The position numbers and the translations under genes are program-made. DNA of 16,365 bases, taken from JANRKT01 sp033763355 (GTDB lineage Bacteria; Bacteroidota; Bacteroidia; Chitinophagales; Chitinophagaceae). The stretch is from NCBI GenBank assembly GCA_033763355.1, contig JANRKT010000196.1, positions 1-16,365 on the forward strand. Reading direction: 5' to 3'. The notes below the pieces were generated by a model. The model was given only the letters and a program-made list of their open reading frames with translations. It had not been told where the DNA came from and did no database searches. Numbering within the stretch: position 1 is the first letter of the stretch; each line of letters begins with the position of its first letter. Positions 1 through 8,175 of the stretch are shown here, piece by piece.

Positions 1-832
1 TAGCCGTAATGGATATCAGCAAAAGGCTCAGCATTACAAATGAAATAGCAAAAAGCGCAATGCCGAAATCTTCGTTTACCATGTTTTGCCAGTGCAATTG
101 CAGGCGCAGGTAACCCATAATAAGGATGAGAAAAACCATCAAGGGAAAAAGTCTTCTTGCCATGATGCTCCCCGTTGTTTTGCCTGTAAACATCCCTGTA
201 ATACCAAGTGAAGGATTGATGAAGGTAGCAGCAATGCTTAATATGCACAGGATAATGGAAGTATGAAAGGCCATGGATGAAATAAAAGACAGGGTATAAA
301 AAGAAGGTATTTTATAAGTGTAACCGATTGTTGCCAGAAAGGCCACAAAAGTCACTAAATGCAGGGCATACTGCACGGCAAGTTTTATGATGTGAATACG
401 GGAATGGATAAACAGGAATGAAAGGCCCAGCAATGAGAAACAGAACGCTGTGGTTTCGGCCATCCTGCCGGGGGCGTCTTTAGCAGGGAGCATTACATCT
501 CTGTCAGGAACAATCCATTCGTCAATACCTGTGTTAAACCCTGTAATGTCCTGTCCAAGGGTAATCAATCCTGTGAGTACAATAACTGATGACAGTACTG
601 TTTGAAAATAACGCGGCGGCTTTTGTTTTTGGGAAAGTAATAAAAGAACTGCTCCTGAAAGAACAAAACAGATTGCACTGTTCATTTTCATTGATGGCAG
701 GCCCCTTACAAAACTTTTGAGGATTTCAATATCTGCAATCCACCCTGTAATAACGAGAAATCCTGAAACAATACTGAAGACAGCAACTGTTTTTACAACT
801 GGTTTATAGATATTGGATGGTGTTGGCAGCAT
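1..832 (-). CDS. Membrane sensor protein, N-terminal part (probable sensor histidine kinase or PAS sensor), cut by window edge
   Basis: Reading the minus strand from the ATG at 832 gives 277 codons without a stop to the left edge, so only the N-terminal part is present. The translation is very hydrophobic, with about eight likely membrane spans, near residues 14-32, 49-67, 79-97, 125-143, 153-172, 177-205, 228-246 and 257-275. Between spans 3 and 4 lies a non-hydrophobic loop ending in DAPGRMAETTAFCFSLLGL (residues 119-137). That loop resembles the PGRM-x-x-x-TA signature I know from multi-pass N-terminal regions preceding PAS and histidine kinase modules in environmental bacteria. I therefore infer a membrane sensor whose PAS/kinase part lies beyond position 1, but no catalytic domain is visible here. 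No in-frame ATG lies close upstream. It could instead be another multi-pass signalling protein, such as a diguanylate cyclase. Confidence 0.6.
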   Translation of the reverse strand, partial: MLPTPSNIYKPVVKTVAVFSIVSGFLVITGWIADIEILKSFVRGLPSMKMNSAICFVLSGAVLLLLSQKQKPPRYFQTVLSSVIVLTGLITLGQDITGFNTGIDEWIVPDRDVMLPAKDAPGRMAETTAFCFSLLGLSFLFIHSRIHIIKLAVQYALHLVTFVAFLATIGYTYKIPSFYTLSFISSMAFHTSIILCILSIAATFINPSLGITGMFTGKTTGSIMARRLFPLMVFLILIMGYLRLQLHWQNMVNEDFGIALFAISFVMLSLLLISITA

Positions 833-1174
833 AAATTCGTATAGCTGAAAAAGCAAAAGATGACAATATTCATTAAAAAATCCCTGAATGGGCTTAGTAG
901 AGTAAGGGAATAGTTTGTAGTTAAAAATACTACATGGAAACACTTATTTTCTGTTTTCTGAAGCACCCTTCTGGCATACCCATATCATATTAAAAGTAGT
1001 TCAGGTATGCTGCATAGCTAATGTGTGTGGTGTATCCGGGCTTTTTTATTTGTGTGATGAGTTAAACACAATAAAAGCATTTTTCTCAGGCGATGACACT
1101 GCTTAAGGTTCTGTGCATGGGCTGCGGGTTAAACGATGCACAAACCCAATTGGGGAAAGCTTAGTCTTAAATAT
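833..1174. other. Intergenic stretch without a supported gene
   Basis: No credible coding frame lies here; the longest starts I checked give peptides of about 14 residues. It contains two small symmetric elements: TGTGCAT (1112-1118) paired with ATGCACA (1136-1142), and the perfect 10-bp palindrome CCCAATTGGG at 1145-1154. They lie just downstream of the ACT-domain gene, but no T-tract follows, so I do not call a terminator. The part nearest 832 must hold the promoter of the membrane sensor, but I see no convincing TAnnTTTG element. Confidence 0.5.
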
Positions 1175-1567
1175 TTACTTTGAAAGCTCCTTTAAAACAG
1201 TAATTGCTTTTTCAGCGTCCTCTTTGTTAACAAATATGTGGTCATGGTAATATGCAGCAACTACATTGCAGCTTATCCCGTTGTCTGAAAGCGCTTTTGA
1301 GAATGCTGCTGTCAGGCCCACTGCATGGAGGGAAGAATGTACTGCAAGGGTAATCCACGCAGCGATAAATGAATAGTCAAGGTTTAACTTATCTGCTGTT
1401 TTCTTTTCAACAATAATTGTAGTTCCTTCTGCCTCTTTAAAGATAAGTATGGCGTCATTTACATTTATTAATGCGGGGTCCTTTACTGTGCAAAAAACAT
1501 AATCGCCGGTATTAAGTTCAGGCTTCATTGTTTTTAAAAGTATATCCAGGTTTGTTTCTCCTGCCAT
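1175..1567 (-). CDS. ACT-domain protein (COG3602 family)
   Basis: A 130-residue protein matching the small stand-alone ACT-domain family COG3602. The typical features are an N-terminal M-x-GET-N/D-L (residues 1-7), then YVFCTV, FKEAEGTTIIV, WITLAVHSSLHAVGLTAA, and the highly conserved GISCNVVAAYYHDHIFV near the C-terminus. ACT domains usually bind small ligands, often amino acids; for this family the ligand and role are not established, and nothing nearby fixes them. I chose the ATG at 1567 because the family begins at this point and normally has about 130 residues. The frame stays open to a GTG at 1621, but the extra 18 residues do not look conserved. It follows the terminator at 1758-1780 and so is probably transcribed on its own. 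Confidence 0.85.
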   Translation of the reverse strand: MAGETNLDILLKTMKPELNTGDYVFCTVKDPALINVNDAILIFKEAEGTTIIVEKKTADKLNLDYSFIAAWITLAVHSSLHAVGLTAAFSKALSDNGISCNVVAAYYHDHIFVNKEDAEKAITVLKELSK

Positions 1568-1750
1568 ATCAGGGCTGTTGGCATTTAAAGATATTGAAAT
1601 AGTTTCAGCACCCGTAAGCACTCTTTTTACTTACGTGCAAAGAAAAAGGAAAACCTTTGCCTTGTCGGGTAAAAGCAACAAAAAATATTCTTCGCAAGTG
1701 ATGTCACGGCTAATGACCTTGTGGTTTAGCTGCAGGACCGCCGCATTGAG

Positions 1751-1780
1751 AAAAAGCAAAGTCCCTATTTGCGGGACTTT
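1751..1780 (-). terminator. Rho-independent terminator after the COG2085 gene
   Basis: AAAGTCCC (1758-1765) and GGGACTTT (1773-1780) form a perfect 8-bp stem with a 7-base loop. Read on the minus strand, the stem is followed by GCTTTTTC. It starts about 20 bases after the stop codon at 1800, so it most likely ends the marR/NmrA/COG2085 transcript. Confidence 0.75.
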
Positions 1781-1799
1781 TAACCGAAAGTATCCATTG

Positions 1800-2448
1800 T
1801 TATTTTTTCAACAGCTTAAAAGCATGCGTCCATTGGTTCCTGATAAACCCCGGTATGCACCACAATATGCAGAGCGGTTCAATAGCCCTTGCCGCTTCTG
1901 CCTTGCCCATATCTTCGGTTTCCCAGCCAAATGTGGTGAGTATATCAGTTACGGTTTTCTTTGCAGTGTCATCATTGCATGCAATAAACATGGTTGGTTT
2001 GCCGCCGGGAAAATCAGGCTTATACATTAAAGAATTGCCAACGCTGTTAAAAGCCTTTACAAGCCTGGCTTCGGGAATTTGCTGCTGTATTTTTTCCATC
2101 AGCGATTCATCAAGGCTGGTAAAGAATTTCAGCACACCGTTTACAGGCGGTTCTGCTGCAATGGGGTTGGTGGTATCAATCACCAATTTGTTTTTAAAGT
2201 TTTCTTTTCCCGCCAGTTCAATGGCGCTGATTGTTACTGAGCCACCTGTTGCCAATACAAGCAGGTCGCCAAATTTTGCCGCATCTTCAAAAGTTCCTGT
2301 CAATCCTTTGGGGTTTTCTGATTTCCACTTCACCACTTCAGCTTTCGCAATATCCCTTGTGCCGAGCATCACATCATGCCCTTGCTTTTAAAAAGGCAGA
2401 AGCAAGTACACGGCCCACAATTCCTGAGCCTATTATTCCGGTTTTCAT
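1800..2448 (-). pseudogene. NADP-dependent oxidoreductase of the F420-reductase-like family (COG2085), frameshifted
   Basis: The minus-strand ATG at 2448 opens MKTGIIGSGIVGRVLASAFLK, an N-terminal Rossmann strand-loop-helix with GSGIVG (residues 7-12). It then runs into TGA at 2376-2374. Dropping one base restores the expected continuation, QGHDVMLGTRD, into the second frame, which stays open to the stop at 1800. The repaired product has about 215 residues, normal for COG2085. The likely extra base is an A in the run at 2386-2389, in a T5-A4 context. Conserved parts later include VLATGG, DTTNP, VKAFNSVG and the C-terminal IEPLCILWCIPGF. Related proteins are annotated as NADPH:F420 reductases, but Bacteroidota are not known for F420, so the substrate is unknown. 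The start lies 18 bases after the NmrA gene's stop, so the two are probably cotranscribed. A sequencing or assembly error is as likely as true decay. Without the shift, a GTG-started 190-residue fragment (1800-2372) remains. Confidence 0.8.
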
Positions 2449-2466
2449 AATAACAAGTTTTTTCTT

Positions 2467-3363
2467 TTAGTTGGATTGATAAACCGCAGCAAAAGTTTTT
2501 GCAAAATCCTCCAGCTTGACTGATCCCAGCTTTGCAGGATGGTTTTTCCAGTAATCTTCAGCCATTTTTCCTGAGTTCATCGCATGGCCCATTTCCGTAT
2601 AATTTTTTGCAATCTCTTCCGGGAGGCCTGCCTGCAACATTCCGCCGAGCGCCTGCTCATCAGTAAAGGTTACCCAGGGCAGTTCTGGTTTACCAATGGC
2701 ATTGCCCAATACTTTTGCAATATCATTGGTGTTGCGTTCATCGCTGGCAATATATTTTATAATGTGGCCTTTAAAGGAAAGCTTTTGTAATTCTTCTGCA
2801 GCAGCTTCAGCTATATCATTTGTATCAGACAGCACCAGTTTAAAGTTTTCAGTTCCTCCAAAATTGCTGCCCATGATATTCATGTGTTTTATCATCCCTG
2901 CATTTGAAAGGAGGTTGTAGTAAAAATAACCCGGCCTGAGGTGGATGATATTAACATCTTTCAGAGTGTTCAGCGATTCTTCTGCACGGTACAACCCGCT
3001 TACCGGCCCGCAGCCTTCAGCCATGTGGGCGCCTATGCTGCTGAGGTTAACAACATATTTAATGTTGTTTGCTTTTATGGCCTCAGTATAATTTTTCCCT
3101 GTCTGGGCGATAAACCCTTTCATGCTGGCAACAGCAAAATTGGGGGGCACCATTGTGTAAACAGCATCTGCCCCTGCAAAAGCCTGCTTCAGGAAAGCGG
3201 CATCTTCAACCGAGCCGACGGCTGCTTTTGCGCCTTTTGCTGTAAGTTCTTTTAAGTTTTCTGCATTGCGGCCAATTATTGTAACCTGGTGGCCCGCATT
3301 CAATAATTTTTCAGCCAATGGTTTGGTAATGTGGCCTGCCCCGCCTGTTAATACGTATTTCAT
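2467..3363 (-). CDS. NmrA-like NAD(P)-binding oxidoreductase
   Basis: A 298-residue atypical short-chain dehydrogenase of the NmrA/NAD(P)-binding type. The N-terminus MKYVLTGGAGHITKPLAEKL is the dinucleotide-binding strand-turn-helix, with TGGAGHIT at residues 6-13. The substitution of the last glycine is usual in the NmrA-like subgroup. VTIIGRN follows, and GSVEDAAFLKQAFAGADAVYTMVPP is the typical region after the third strand. VVNLSSIGAH holds the serine, but the full Tyr-x3-Lys catalytic pair of classical enzymes is not evident, so it may be a redox sensor or a quinone/aldehyde-type reductase. I chose the ATG at 3363; the frame extends to a TTG at 3402, which would put the operator palindrome inside the gene. 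It is flanked by marR upstream and the COG2085 gene 18 bases downstream. Regulation by the MarR protein is inferred from the shared operator. Confidence 0.85.
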   Translation of the reverse strand: MKYVLTGGAGHITKPLAEKLLNAGHQVTIIGRNAENLKELTAKGAKAAVGSVEDAAFLKQAFAGADAVYTMVPPNFAVASMKGFIAQTGKNYTEAIKANNIKYVVNLSSIGAHMAEGCGPVSGLYRAEESLNTLKDVNIIHLRPGYFYYNLLSNAGMIKHMNIMGSNFGGTENFKLVLSDTNDIAEAAAEELQKLSFKGHIIKYIASDERNTNDIAKVLGNAIGKPELPWVTFTDEQALGGMLQAGLPEEIAKNYTEMGHAMNSGKMAEDYWKNHPAKLGSVKLEDFAKTFAAVYQSN

Positions 3364-3370
3364 GATGTTT

Positions 3371-3390
3371 GGTTTTATTTGTATATACAA
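3371..3390 (-). promoter_or_regulatory. Probable MarR operator upstream of the NmrA gene
   Basis: The perfect 16-bp palindrome ATTTGTATATACAAAT lies at 3377-3392, starting 14 bases upstream of the NmrA ATG. The 20 bases GGTTTTATTTGTATATACAA (3371-3390) recur exactly at 3855-3874, upstream of marR. On the minus strand AACATTTG (3395-3388), a 7 of 8 match to TAnnTTTG, overlaps the palindrome. A bound dimer would then cover the promoter. Binding itself is inferred. Confidence 0.7.
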
Positions 3391-3408
3391 ATGTTTGAAC
3401 AAAAAAAT

Positions 3409-3837
3409 TTATACTTCCAGTTTATCTGCAATCCTGCTCATGCTCTGCACCAGTTTGGCGCTTTCGTCTTTGCCTAAAATACCCGAATAATTTTCGTAAA
3501 ACTCATGGATGCATTCTGCAAGTTTTGGTTTTAATTCTTTTCCCTTAGGCGTGGGGTACACATTGGTTAATTTGCCTTCTGTTGTTCTTACAACCAGTTT
3601 TTTCTCCTCTAACTTTTCAATCAAACGTGTAATGGTGCTGGGTTTCAGGTGAAGTTCTTCGCTCAGGGAGCCGGGTTGAATGCCCGGTTCATCAATCACC
3701 ATCAGCAGCAGGTAAGCATGGCTGGGTGAAAGGTTCACTTTCTTCCATGCATCATGGGCCAGCTTTTCAACTTTACGGGCCAGGGCATTGCTTACAAAAT
3801 ACATGCACTTGCAGTACCTGCTTTCTGAAGTTTTCAT
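3409..3837 (-). CDS. MarR-family transcriptional regulator
   Basis: A 142-residue MarR-type winged-helix protein. The long first helix carries CKC (Cys9 and Cys11), then VSNALARKVEKLAHDAW. The winged helix runs from about residue 53 (IQPGSLSEELHLKPSTITRL) with the recognition helix near 65-77 and the wing near 83-96 (VRTTEGKLTNVYPT). The C-terminal helices would complete the dimer interface. Cysteines at the start of helix 1 are where OhrR-type MarR proteins sense oxidants, so a redox sensor is plausible but not shown. It is 45 bases upstream of the NmrA gene on the same strand and divergent from ruvB. The shared palindrome upstream of both its own start and the NmrA start implies autoregulation plus control of the downstream pair. 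Confidence 0.88.
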   Translation of the reverse strand: MKTSESRYCKCMYFVSNALARKVEKLAHDAWKKVNLSPSHAYLLLMVIDEPGIQPGSLSEELHLKPSTITRLIEKLEEKKLVVRTTEGKLTNVYPTPKGKELKPKLAECIHEFYENYSGILGKDESAKLVQSMSRIADKLEV

Positions 3838-3842
3838 CCGGG

Positions 3843-3850
3843 CAAAGATA
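3843..3850 (-). promoter_or_regulatory. -7 promoter element of marR
   Basis: On the minus strand this reads TATCTTTG, an exact match to the Bacteroidota -7 consensus TAnnTTTG, six bases upstream of the marR ATG at 3837. A TTG (3874-3872) lies 21 bases further upstream at the -33 position, inside the operator palindrome. Confidence 0.6.
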
Positions 3851-3854
3851 AACA

Positions 3855-3876
3855 GGTTTTATTTGTATATACAAGT
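3855..3876 (-). promoter_or_regulatory. Probable MarR operator upstream of marR
   Basis: Second copy of the 20-bp block GGTTTTATTTGTATATACAA (3855-3874). The palindrome here, ATTTGTATATACAAGT (3861-3876), has a single mismatch between half-sites. It covers the -33 region of the marR promoter and lies in the 91-bp divergent region shared with ruvB. Repression of marR by its own product is the natural reading; an effect on ruvB is possible but unsupported. Confidence 0.7.
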
Positions 3877-3928
3877 ATTAATCAAATTTTTTTTAATCCC
3901 GCCCGGAACATATTGTTAATTTTACATT

Positions 3929-4966
3929 ATGCCAAATCCCAATTTGCAAAACGCCAAAGAATCACTTTCAGCAGCCGACAAAGAGTTTGAGAACAACATC
4001 AGGCCAAGGGAGCTTCATGATTTTGCAGGACAGGACCAAACCATTGACAACCTGAAAATATTTATTAAAGCGGCAAGGATAAGGGGAGAAGCGCTGGACC
4101 ATATTTTATTTCATGGCCCTCCCGGGTTGGGTAAAACAACATTGTCCCGGATTGTTGCCAATGAACTTGCTGTTAACATTAAAGAAACGTCGGGGCCGGT
4201 AATTGAGAAACCAGCTGATCTTGCCGGGCTGCTCACCAATCTTGAGCCGCATGATGTTTTATTTATTGATGAAATACACCGGTTAAGCACTGTTGTGGAA
4301 GAATACCTTTATGCCGCCATGGAAGATTACAGGATTGATATTATGATTGACAGCGGCCCCAATGCAAGAAGCGTGCAGATCAATTTAAACCCCTTTACAT
4401 TAATTGGTGCAACCACGAGAAGCGGCTTGCTTACTGCCCCGTTGCTATCAAGGTTTGCCATCAAATCAAGACTGGAATACTACAATGCGGAAACATTGCA
4501 CCACATTGTACTTCGGTCAGCCAAAATTCTTTCCACTGCTATTTCAAATGAAGCGGCAGGGGAAATTGCAGGGCGGAGCCGTGGTACGCCGCGTATTGCC
4601 AATGCATTGCTGCGGCGGGTAAGGGATTTTGCACAGGTGTTAAATGACGGCCGGATTGATATGGGCATAACACAACATGCATTAAAAGCATTGAATGTAG
4701 ATGAACATGGCCTTGATGACATGGACAATAAAATACTTGTTACCATTATTGAAAAATTCAAAGGCGGGCCCGTAGGCATTACAACCATTGCTACTGCTGT
4801 AGGTGAGGAGCCCGGTACACTGGAAGAAGTGTATGAGCCATTTTTAATCCAGGAAGGGTTTATTAAACGCACACCCCGAGGAAGGGAAGCGACACATAAG
4901 GCTTACGAACATCTCGGAAAAAAACCTTCGGGTAAAAATGATCAGAACTTCTTATTTTCTGAATAA
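3929..4966 (+). CDS. ruvB: Holliday junction branch migration helicase RuvB
   Basis: A 345-residue AAA+ ATPase that drives branch migration of Holliday junctions as a hexameric motor with RuvA. All family landmarks are visible: the N-terminal RPRELHDFAGQDQTIDNL, Walker A GPPGLGKT (residues 63-70), Walker B LFIDEIHR (111-118), sensor 1 GATTRSG (160-166), and the arginine-finger region PLLSRF (171-176). Sensor 2 is GTPRIANALLRR (219-230), and the C-terminal winged helix holds FKGGPVGITTIATAVGEEP and VYEPFLIQEGFIKRTPRGR. Length is normal, with a short extra charged C-terminal tail. The ATG at 3929 fits the family. It stands alone here: ruvA and ruvC are not adjacent, as is common in this phylum. 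It is divergent from marR. Confidence 0.97.
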   Translation: MPNPNLQNAKESLSAADKEFENNIRPRELHDFAGQDQTIDNLKIFIKAARIRGEALDHILFHGPPGLGKTTLSRIVANELAVNIKETSGPVIEKPADLAGLLTNLEPHDVLFIDEIHRLSTVVEEYLYAAMEDYRIDIMIDSGPNARSVQINLNPFTLIGATTRSGLLTAPLLSRFAIKSRLEYYNAETLHHIVLRSAKILSTAISNEAAGEIAGRSRGTPRIANALLRRVRDFAQVLNDGRIDMGITQHALKALNVDEHGLDDMDNKILVTIIEKFKGGPVGITTIATAVGEEPGTLEEVYEPFLIQEGFIKRTPRGREATHKAYEHLGKKPSGKNDQNFLFSE

Positions 4967-5080
4967 TCATGCATTCTTCACTTAATTGTTGTCACAGGGA
5001 TTTTATTTTGCAGCAAGTTTTAATAATTTAGTGAAAGGCGCTTACTTAATTATAATAACGGTTACCTGTGTTCATCGGTT

Positions 5081-8000
5081 ATGAAAATAAAAAACTGCTT
5101 ACTTCTTTTGTTGCTCTGTTTATCTCACGGCTTCCTGGGGGCGCAGTATTATAACCTTACTTTTCGCAATTATTCCAGCAATAACGGCCTTTCACAAAGC
5201 GAAGTGGAATGTGTTTTTGAGGACAGCCACGGTTTTTTATGGGTTGGCACACGTTACGGGCTCACCCGTTACGATGGACGGGATTTCCGCACTTTTTTCC
5301 ATCATATAGAAGAACCCCACAGCATAGGCGAAAATGTGATCATGGATATTGATGAAGACAGCAAAGGTTTTTTATGGATAGCAGTATACAACTCCGGCAT
5401 CAGCCGTATGAACCCGCTTAATGCAAGGTTCCTGAACTGGGGGCCATCGCCGGGTCAAAAAAATTCGCTTGTAAGCAGTAAAATAAAAGTTATACATATC
5501 GACAAAGGCGATAGGGTATGGATTGGAACAGAAGCGGGGCTTTCGGTTTACGATCAGTACACCAGGCAGTTTTTTAATATCAGTTATTTGCCCGGGGACA
5601 GCAGCGCTTTTCATATATTATGTATCGAAGAAGACCCGGATGGTAACATGTGGATTGGGACCCGGAGCAACGGCCTTTGGTTGATGAAAAAGGATACTGA
5701 AAACATCAGCAGGGTTTTTTCTCCTAAAGAAATTTCTGCTGTAAATAAAATTCTTTTTGATACGTCCGGGCTGGGCTGGCTGGCGGCTGATGAAGGATTA
5801 TTTAGTTTTAAAACCTGGGTTAACGAAAATGGTGCTAATCTGAAGAAGGCTGTTTTTTTTAAGAGCAATGTAGCCCTTGAAGATATGGAAATAGATGGCA
5901 GGGGAAACTTCTGGCTTGCTACAAAGAAAAACGGGCTGATGATTTATTTTCCTTCTTCCGGCTTGCTGGATGAATTGAAAGAAGACTACGCTTCTGCAAG
6001 GGGCCTGCTCAGCAACAGGCTTATGGATATTTATAAAGACAAACGCGGAGGAATATGGATAGGCGGTGAAAACGGGCTTCAGAGTTTTCATGATGCGGCA
6101 CAGAAATTTTACATCTACCCGGGACTGAGCAGTATTTCAGAAAAAGTAAGGGGGGCATCCATTTACGGCCTCAGCAAAAGAGACAATGATTTGCTGATGG
6201 CTACTTCCGGAGGGATATTGATTTATAACCGCCTCTCCAATAAATTTATTACTGTAAAAACAGAGCGTGGCATGGCTGATAAAACCATCCGCTTCCGGTC
6301 TTTTTACAGGCAATCAGCGGATGCATGGTGGGTATGTTCTGATGCGGGTATTTTTGAACTGAAGTACAAGAATGATTATTATATTTTAAAAAGGCCGGCA
6401 GTTCTTGCCGGGTTGCCGGTTTTTTATAATGAAAGTTTCAGAAATCACCTGAAAGCAGGCGACGGTAAATTATGGTTTGCAACTACCGACAATGGCGTAA
6501 TATTATTTGATCCGGAAACCAAACTGATAAAAAGGTTCATGCATATTGCAAACGATTCATCAGGCTTGTCGGACAATGCATGCAATATCATAGCTTTTGA
6601 CAGGGACAGCAACCTGCTTGTTGGCCACGAAGCAGGCCTTTCAGTGATGAAAAAAGGCAGCAGCCATTTTACCAATATTTATTACGATGTACAAGGAAGA
6701 AATAAAAGTTTAAGCAGCCGTTATGTATATGATATTTATGATGACGGGATGCATTACTGGCTTGCAACTTATGGAGGGGGCTTAAATGTGGTGGCAAAAA
6801 AAGATTATACAGTCTCATATTTTACAACAAGAAATGGTTTATGCAGTGATGCGGTTTACACCATTGTTCCCCAGGCAGACAGCTTTTTATGGTTAGGCAC
6901 CAATAAAGGCCTTTCCCGTTTCAACATCAGGCAAAAAAGTTTTGAAAACTTCCAGCAGAACGACGGGATACCGGCAGATGAATTCAACATGCTGTCAAAA
7001 TATACTGATGAAACAGGGGAAATTTTTATGGCCACCATCAACGGGCTTACATCTTTTAAGCCTGAAAATATTTCGCTTGACCTTATTCCGCCACGGGTAT
7101 ATTTATCAAGGGTGCGGCTCAACGGGCAATACCTCAATGATTCCCTTACCGCTGTCATCAACCGGGATAAAATGATAACCATAAAATTCGGGGAAGACCT
7201 CTACCTCGAATTCAGCCCCATGGTTTTTTCAGGCAATTCAAACTCTGTTTTACGTTACAATATAAAAGAGCTGGGCAACCAATGGAAGACCAGCGAAGCA
7301 GGAACATTGCTCCCGCTGGTAAAAACAGAACCCGGTAATTATACCATTGCCATCCGCATTTTCAACGGACAGGGAAAAAATGCTTCGGACATGTGGAACC
7401 TCCGGCTGATTGTGCAGCCACCGTTCTGGAAGACACTTCAGTTCAGGGTTGCTTTGGCATTGGCTATCCTGCTAACTGCCTTTTTTATAATAAGAAATTA
7501 TATCAGGCAAAGATTAGAAAGGCAAAAAACAGAATTTGAACGGCAGCAGGCAGTAGAAAAAGAAAGGTCAAGGATTTCCGGAGAACTGCATGATGATATT
7601 GGCGGCGGCCTGACCGCCATCAGGCTGATGAGTGAAATGATGATCAATAAGCAGGTTCCCGGGCCCCAGAAAATCACACTTGAAAAAATTTCAGATTCAG
7701 CCAATGACCTGATCCAGAAAATGAATGAGATTGTATGGGCATTGAATGTGAACAATGATAACCTGCAGAGCCTTATCGCCTATACGCGGCGTTATGCGGT
7801 AAGTTACCTTGATGACCTGAACCTTCAGTATAAGCTCCTGATGCCTGATGACATACCCGACCTTACAGTAACGGGAAAAAACAGGCGAAGTATTTTTTTG
7901 ATTGTAAAAGAAGCGCTGAACAATGTAGCAAAGCATGCAGGGGCCGGTTGTGTAAGCATTTCCGTTTCCATTACAGATAAGCTCAGCATTGAAGTTCACG

Positions 8001-8161
8001 ACGACGGCAAAGGAATTGATCTTAATAATTTGCACAGCGGCGGACAGGGCCTCTCAAACATCAGGAAAAGGGCTGCACAACTGGAGGGTAATATTGAGAT
8101 CAGGAACAACAAGGGCACATCAATTGTGCTTGACATTCCGCTGGAAAACCTTTCTGCGTGA
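5081..8161 (+). CDS. Two-component sensor histidine kinase with periplasmic beta-propeller and triple-Y domain (HisKA_3 type)
   Basis: A 1026-residue membrane kinase. Residues 1-21 are a signal peptide ending FLGA. Residues about 25-690 hold at least twelve regulator-propeller repeats with the W-x-G/A-T core, such as GFLWVGTRYGLTRYDG, DRVWIGTEAGLSVYD, GNMWIGTRSNGLWLM and FLWLGTNKGLSRFN. They would form two periplasmic seven-bladed propellers. A triple-Y domain follows (about 715-778), then one membrane span (about 789-808) and a short coiled coil. The cytoplasmic part has the HisKA_3 dimerisation box ERSRISGELHDDIGGGLTAI with phosphoacceptor His837. The ATPase domain shows the N box KEALNNVAKHA (Asn947/948), G1 DDGKGI (974-979) and GGQGLSNI. 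There is no receiver or helix-turn-helix domain, so it is a classical, not hybrid, sensor. Such kinases normally pair with a NarL/LuxR-type regulator, which is not present here. The ligand is unknown. Confidence 0.93.
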   Translation: MKIKNCLLLLLLCLSHGFLGAQYYNLTFRNYSSNNGLSQSEVECVFEDSHGFLWVGTRYGLTRYDGRDFRTFFHHIEEPHSIGENVIMDIDEDSKGFLWIAVYNSGISRMNPLNARFLNWGPSPGQKNSLVSSKIKVIHIDKGDRVWIGTEAGLSVYDQYTRQFFNISYLPGDSSAFHILCIEEDPDGNMWIGTRSNGLWLMKKDTENISRVFSPKEISAVNKILFDTSGLGWLAADEGLFSFKTWVNENGANLKKAVFFKSNVALEDMEIDGRGNFWLATKKNGLMIYFPSSGLLDELKEDYASARGLLSNRLMDIYKDKRGGIWIGGENGLQSFHDAAQKFYIYPGLSSISEKVRGASIYGLSKRDNDLLMATSGGILIYNRLSNKFITVKTERGMADKTIRFRSFYRQSADAWWVCSDAGIFELKYKNDYYILKRPAVLAGLPVFYNESFRNHLKAGDGKLWFATTDNGVILFDPETKLIKRFMHIANDSSGLSDNACNIIAFDRDSNLLVGHEAGLSVMKKGSSHFTNIYYDVQGRNKSLSSRYVYDIYDDGMHYWLATYGGGLNVVAKKDYTVSYFTTRNGLCSDAVYTIVPQADSFLWLGTNKGLSRFNIRQKSFENFQQNDGIPADEFNMLSKYTDETGEIFMATINGLTSFKPENISLDLIPPRVYLSRVRLNGQYLNDSLTAVINRDKMITIKFGEDLYLEFSPMVFSGNSNSVLRYNIKELGNQWKTSEAGTLLPLVKTEPGNYTIAIRIFNGQGKNASDMWNLRLIVQPPFWKTLQFRVALALAILLTAFFIIRNYIRQRLERQKTEFERQQAVEKERSRISGELHDDIGGGLTAIRLMSEMMINKQVPGPQKITLEKISDSANDLIQKMNEIVWALNVNNDNLQSLIAYTRRYAVSYLDDLNLQYKLLMPDDIPDLTVTGKNRRSIFLIVKEALNNVAKHAGAGCVSISVSITDKLSIEVHDDGKGIDLNNLHSGGQGLSNIRKRAAQLEGNIEIRNNKGTSIVLDIPLENLSA

Positions 8162-8175
8162 TGCTGCAAACCTGC

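Noticed and set aside
1855..2391. A 178-codon plus-strand open frame opposite the COG2085 gene
   Set aside because: The minus strand carries a recognisable Rossmann protein with conserved motifs in both frame pieces; the plus frame shows none.
2386..2394. Programmed frameshifting as the explanation for the split COG2085 gene
   Set aside because: The T5-A4 stretch is not a known slippery heptamer for the needed direction, and a homopolymer error or mutation is simpler. Kept only as a minor option.
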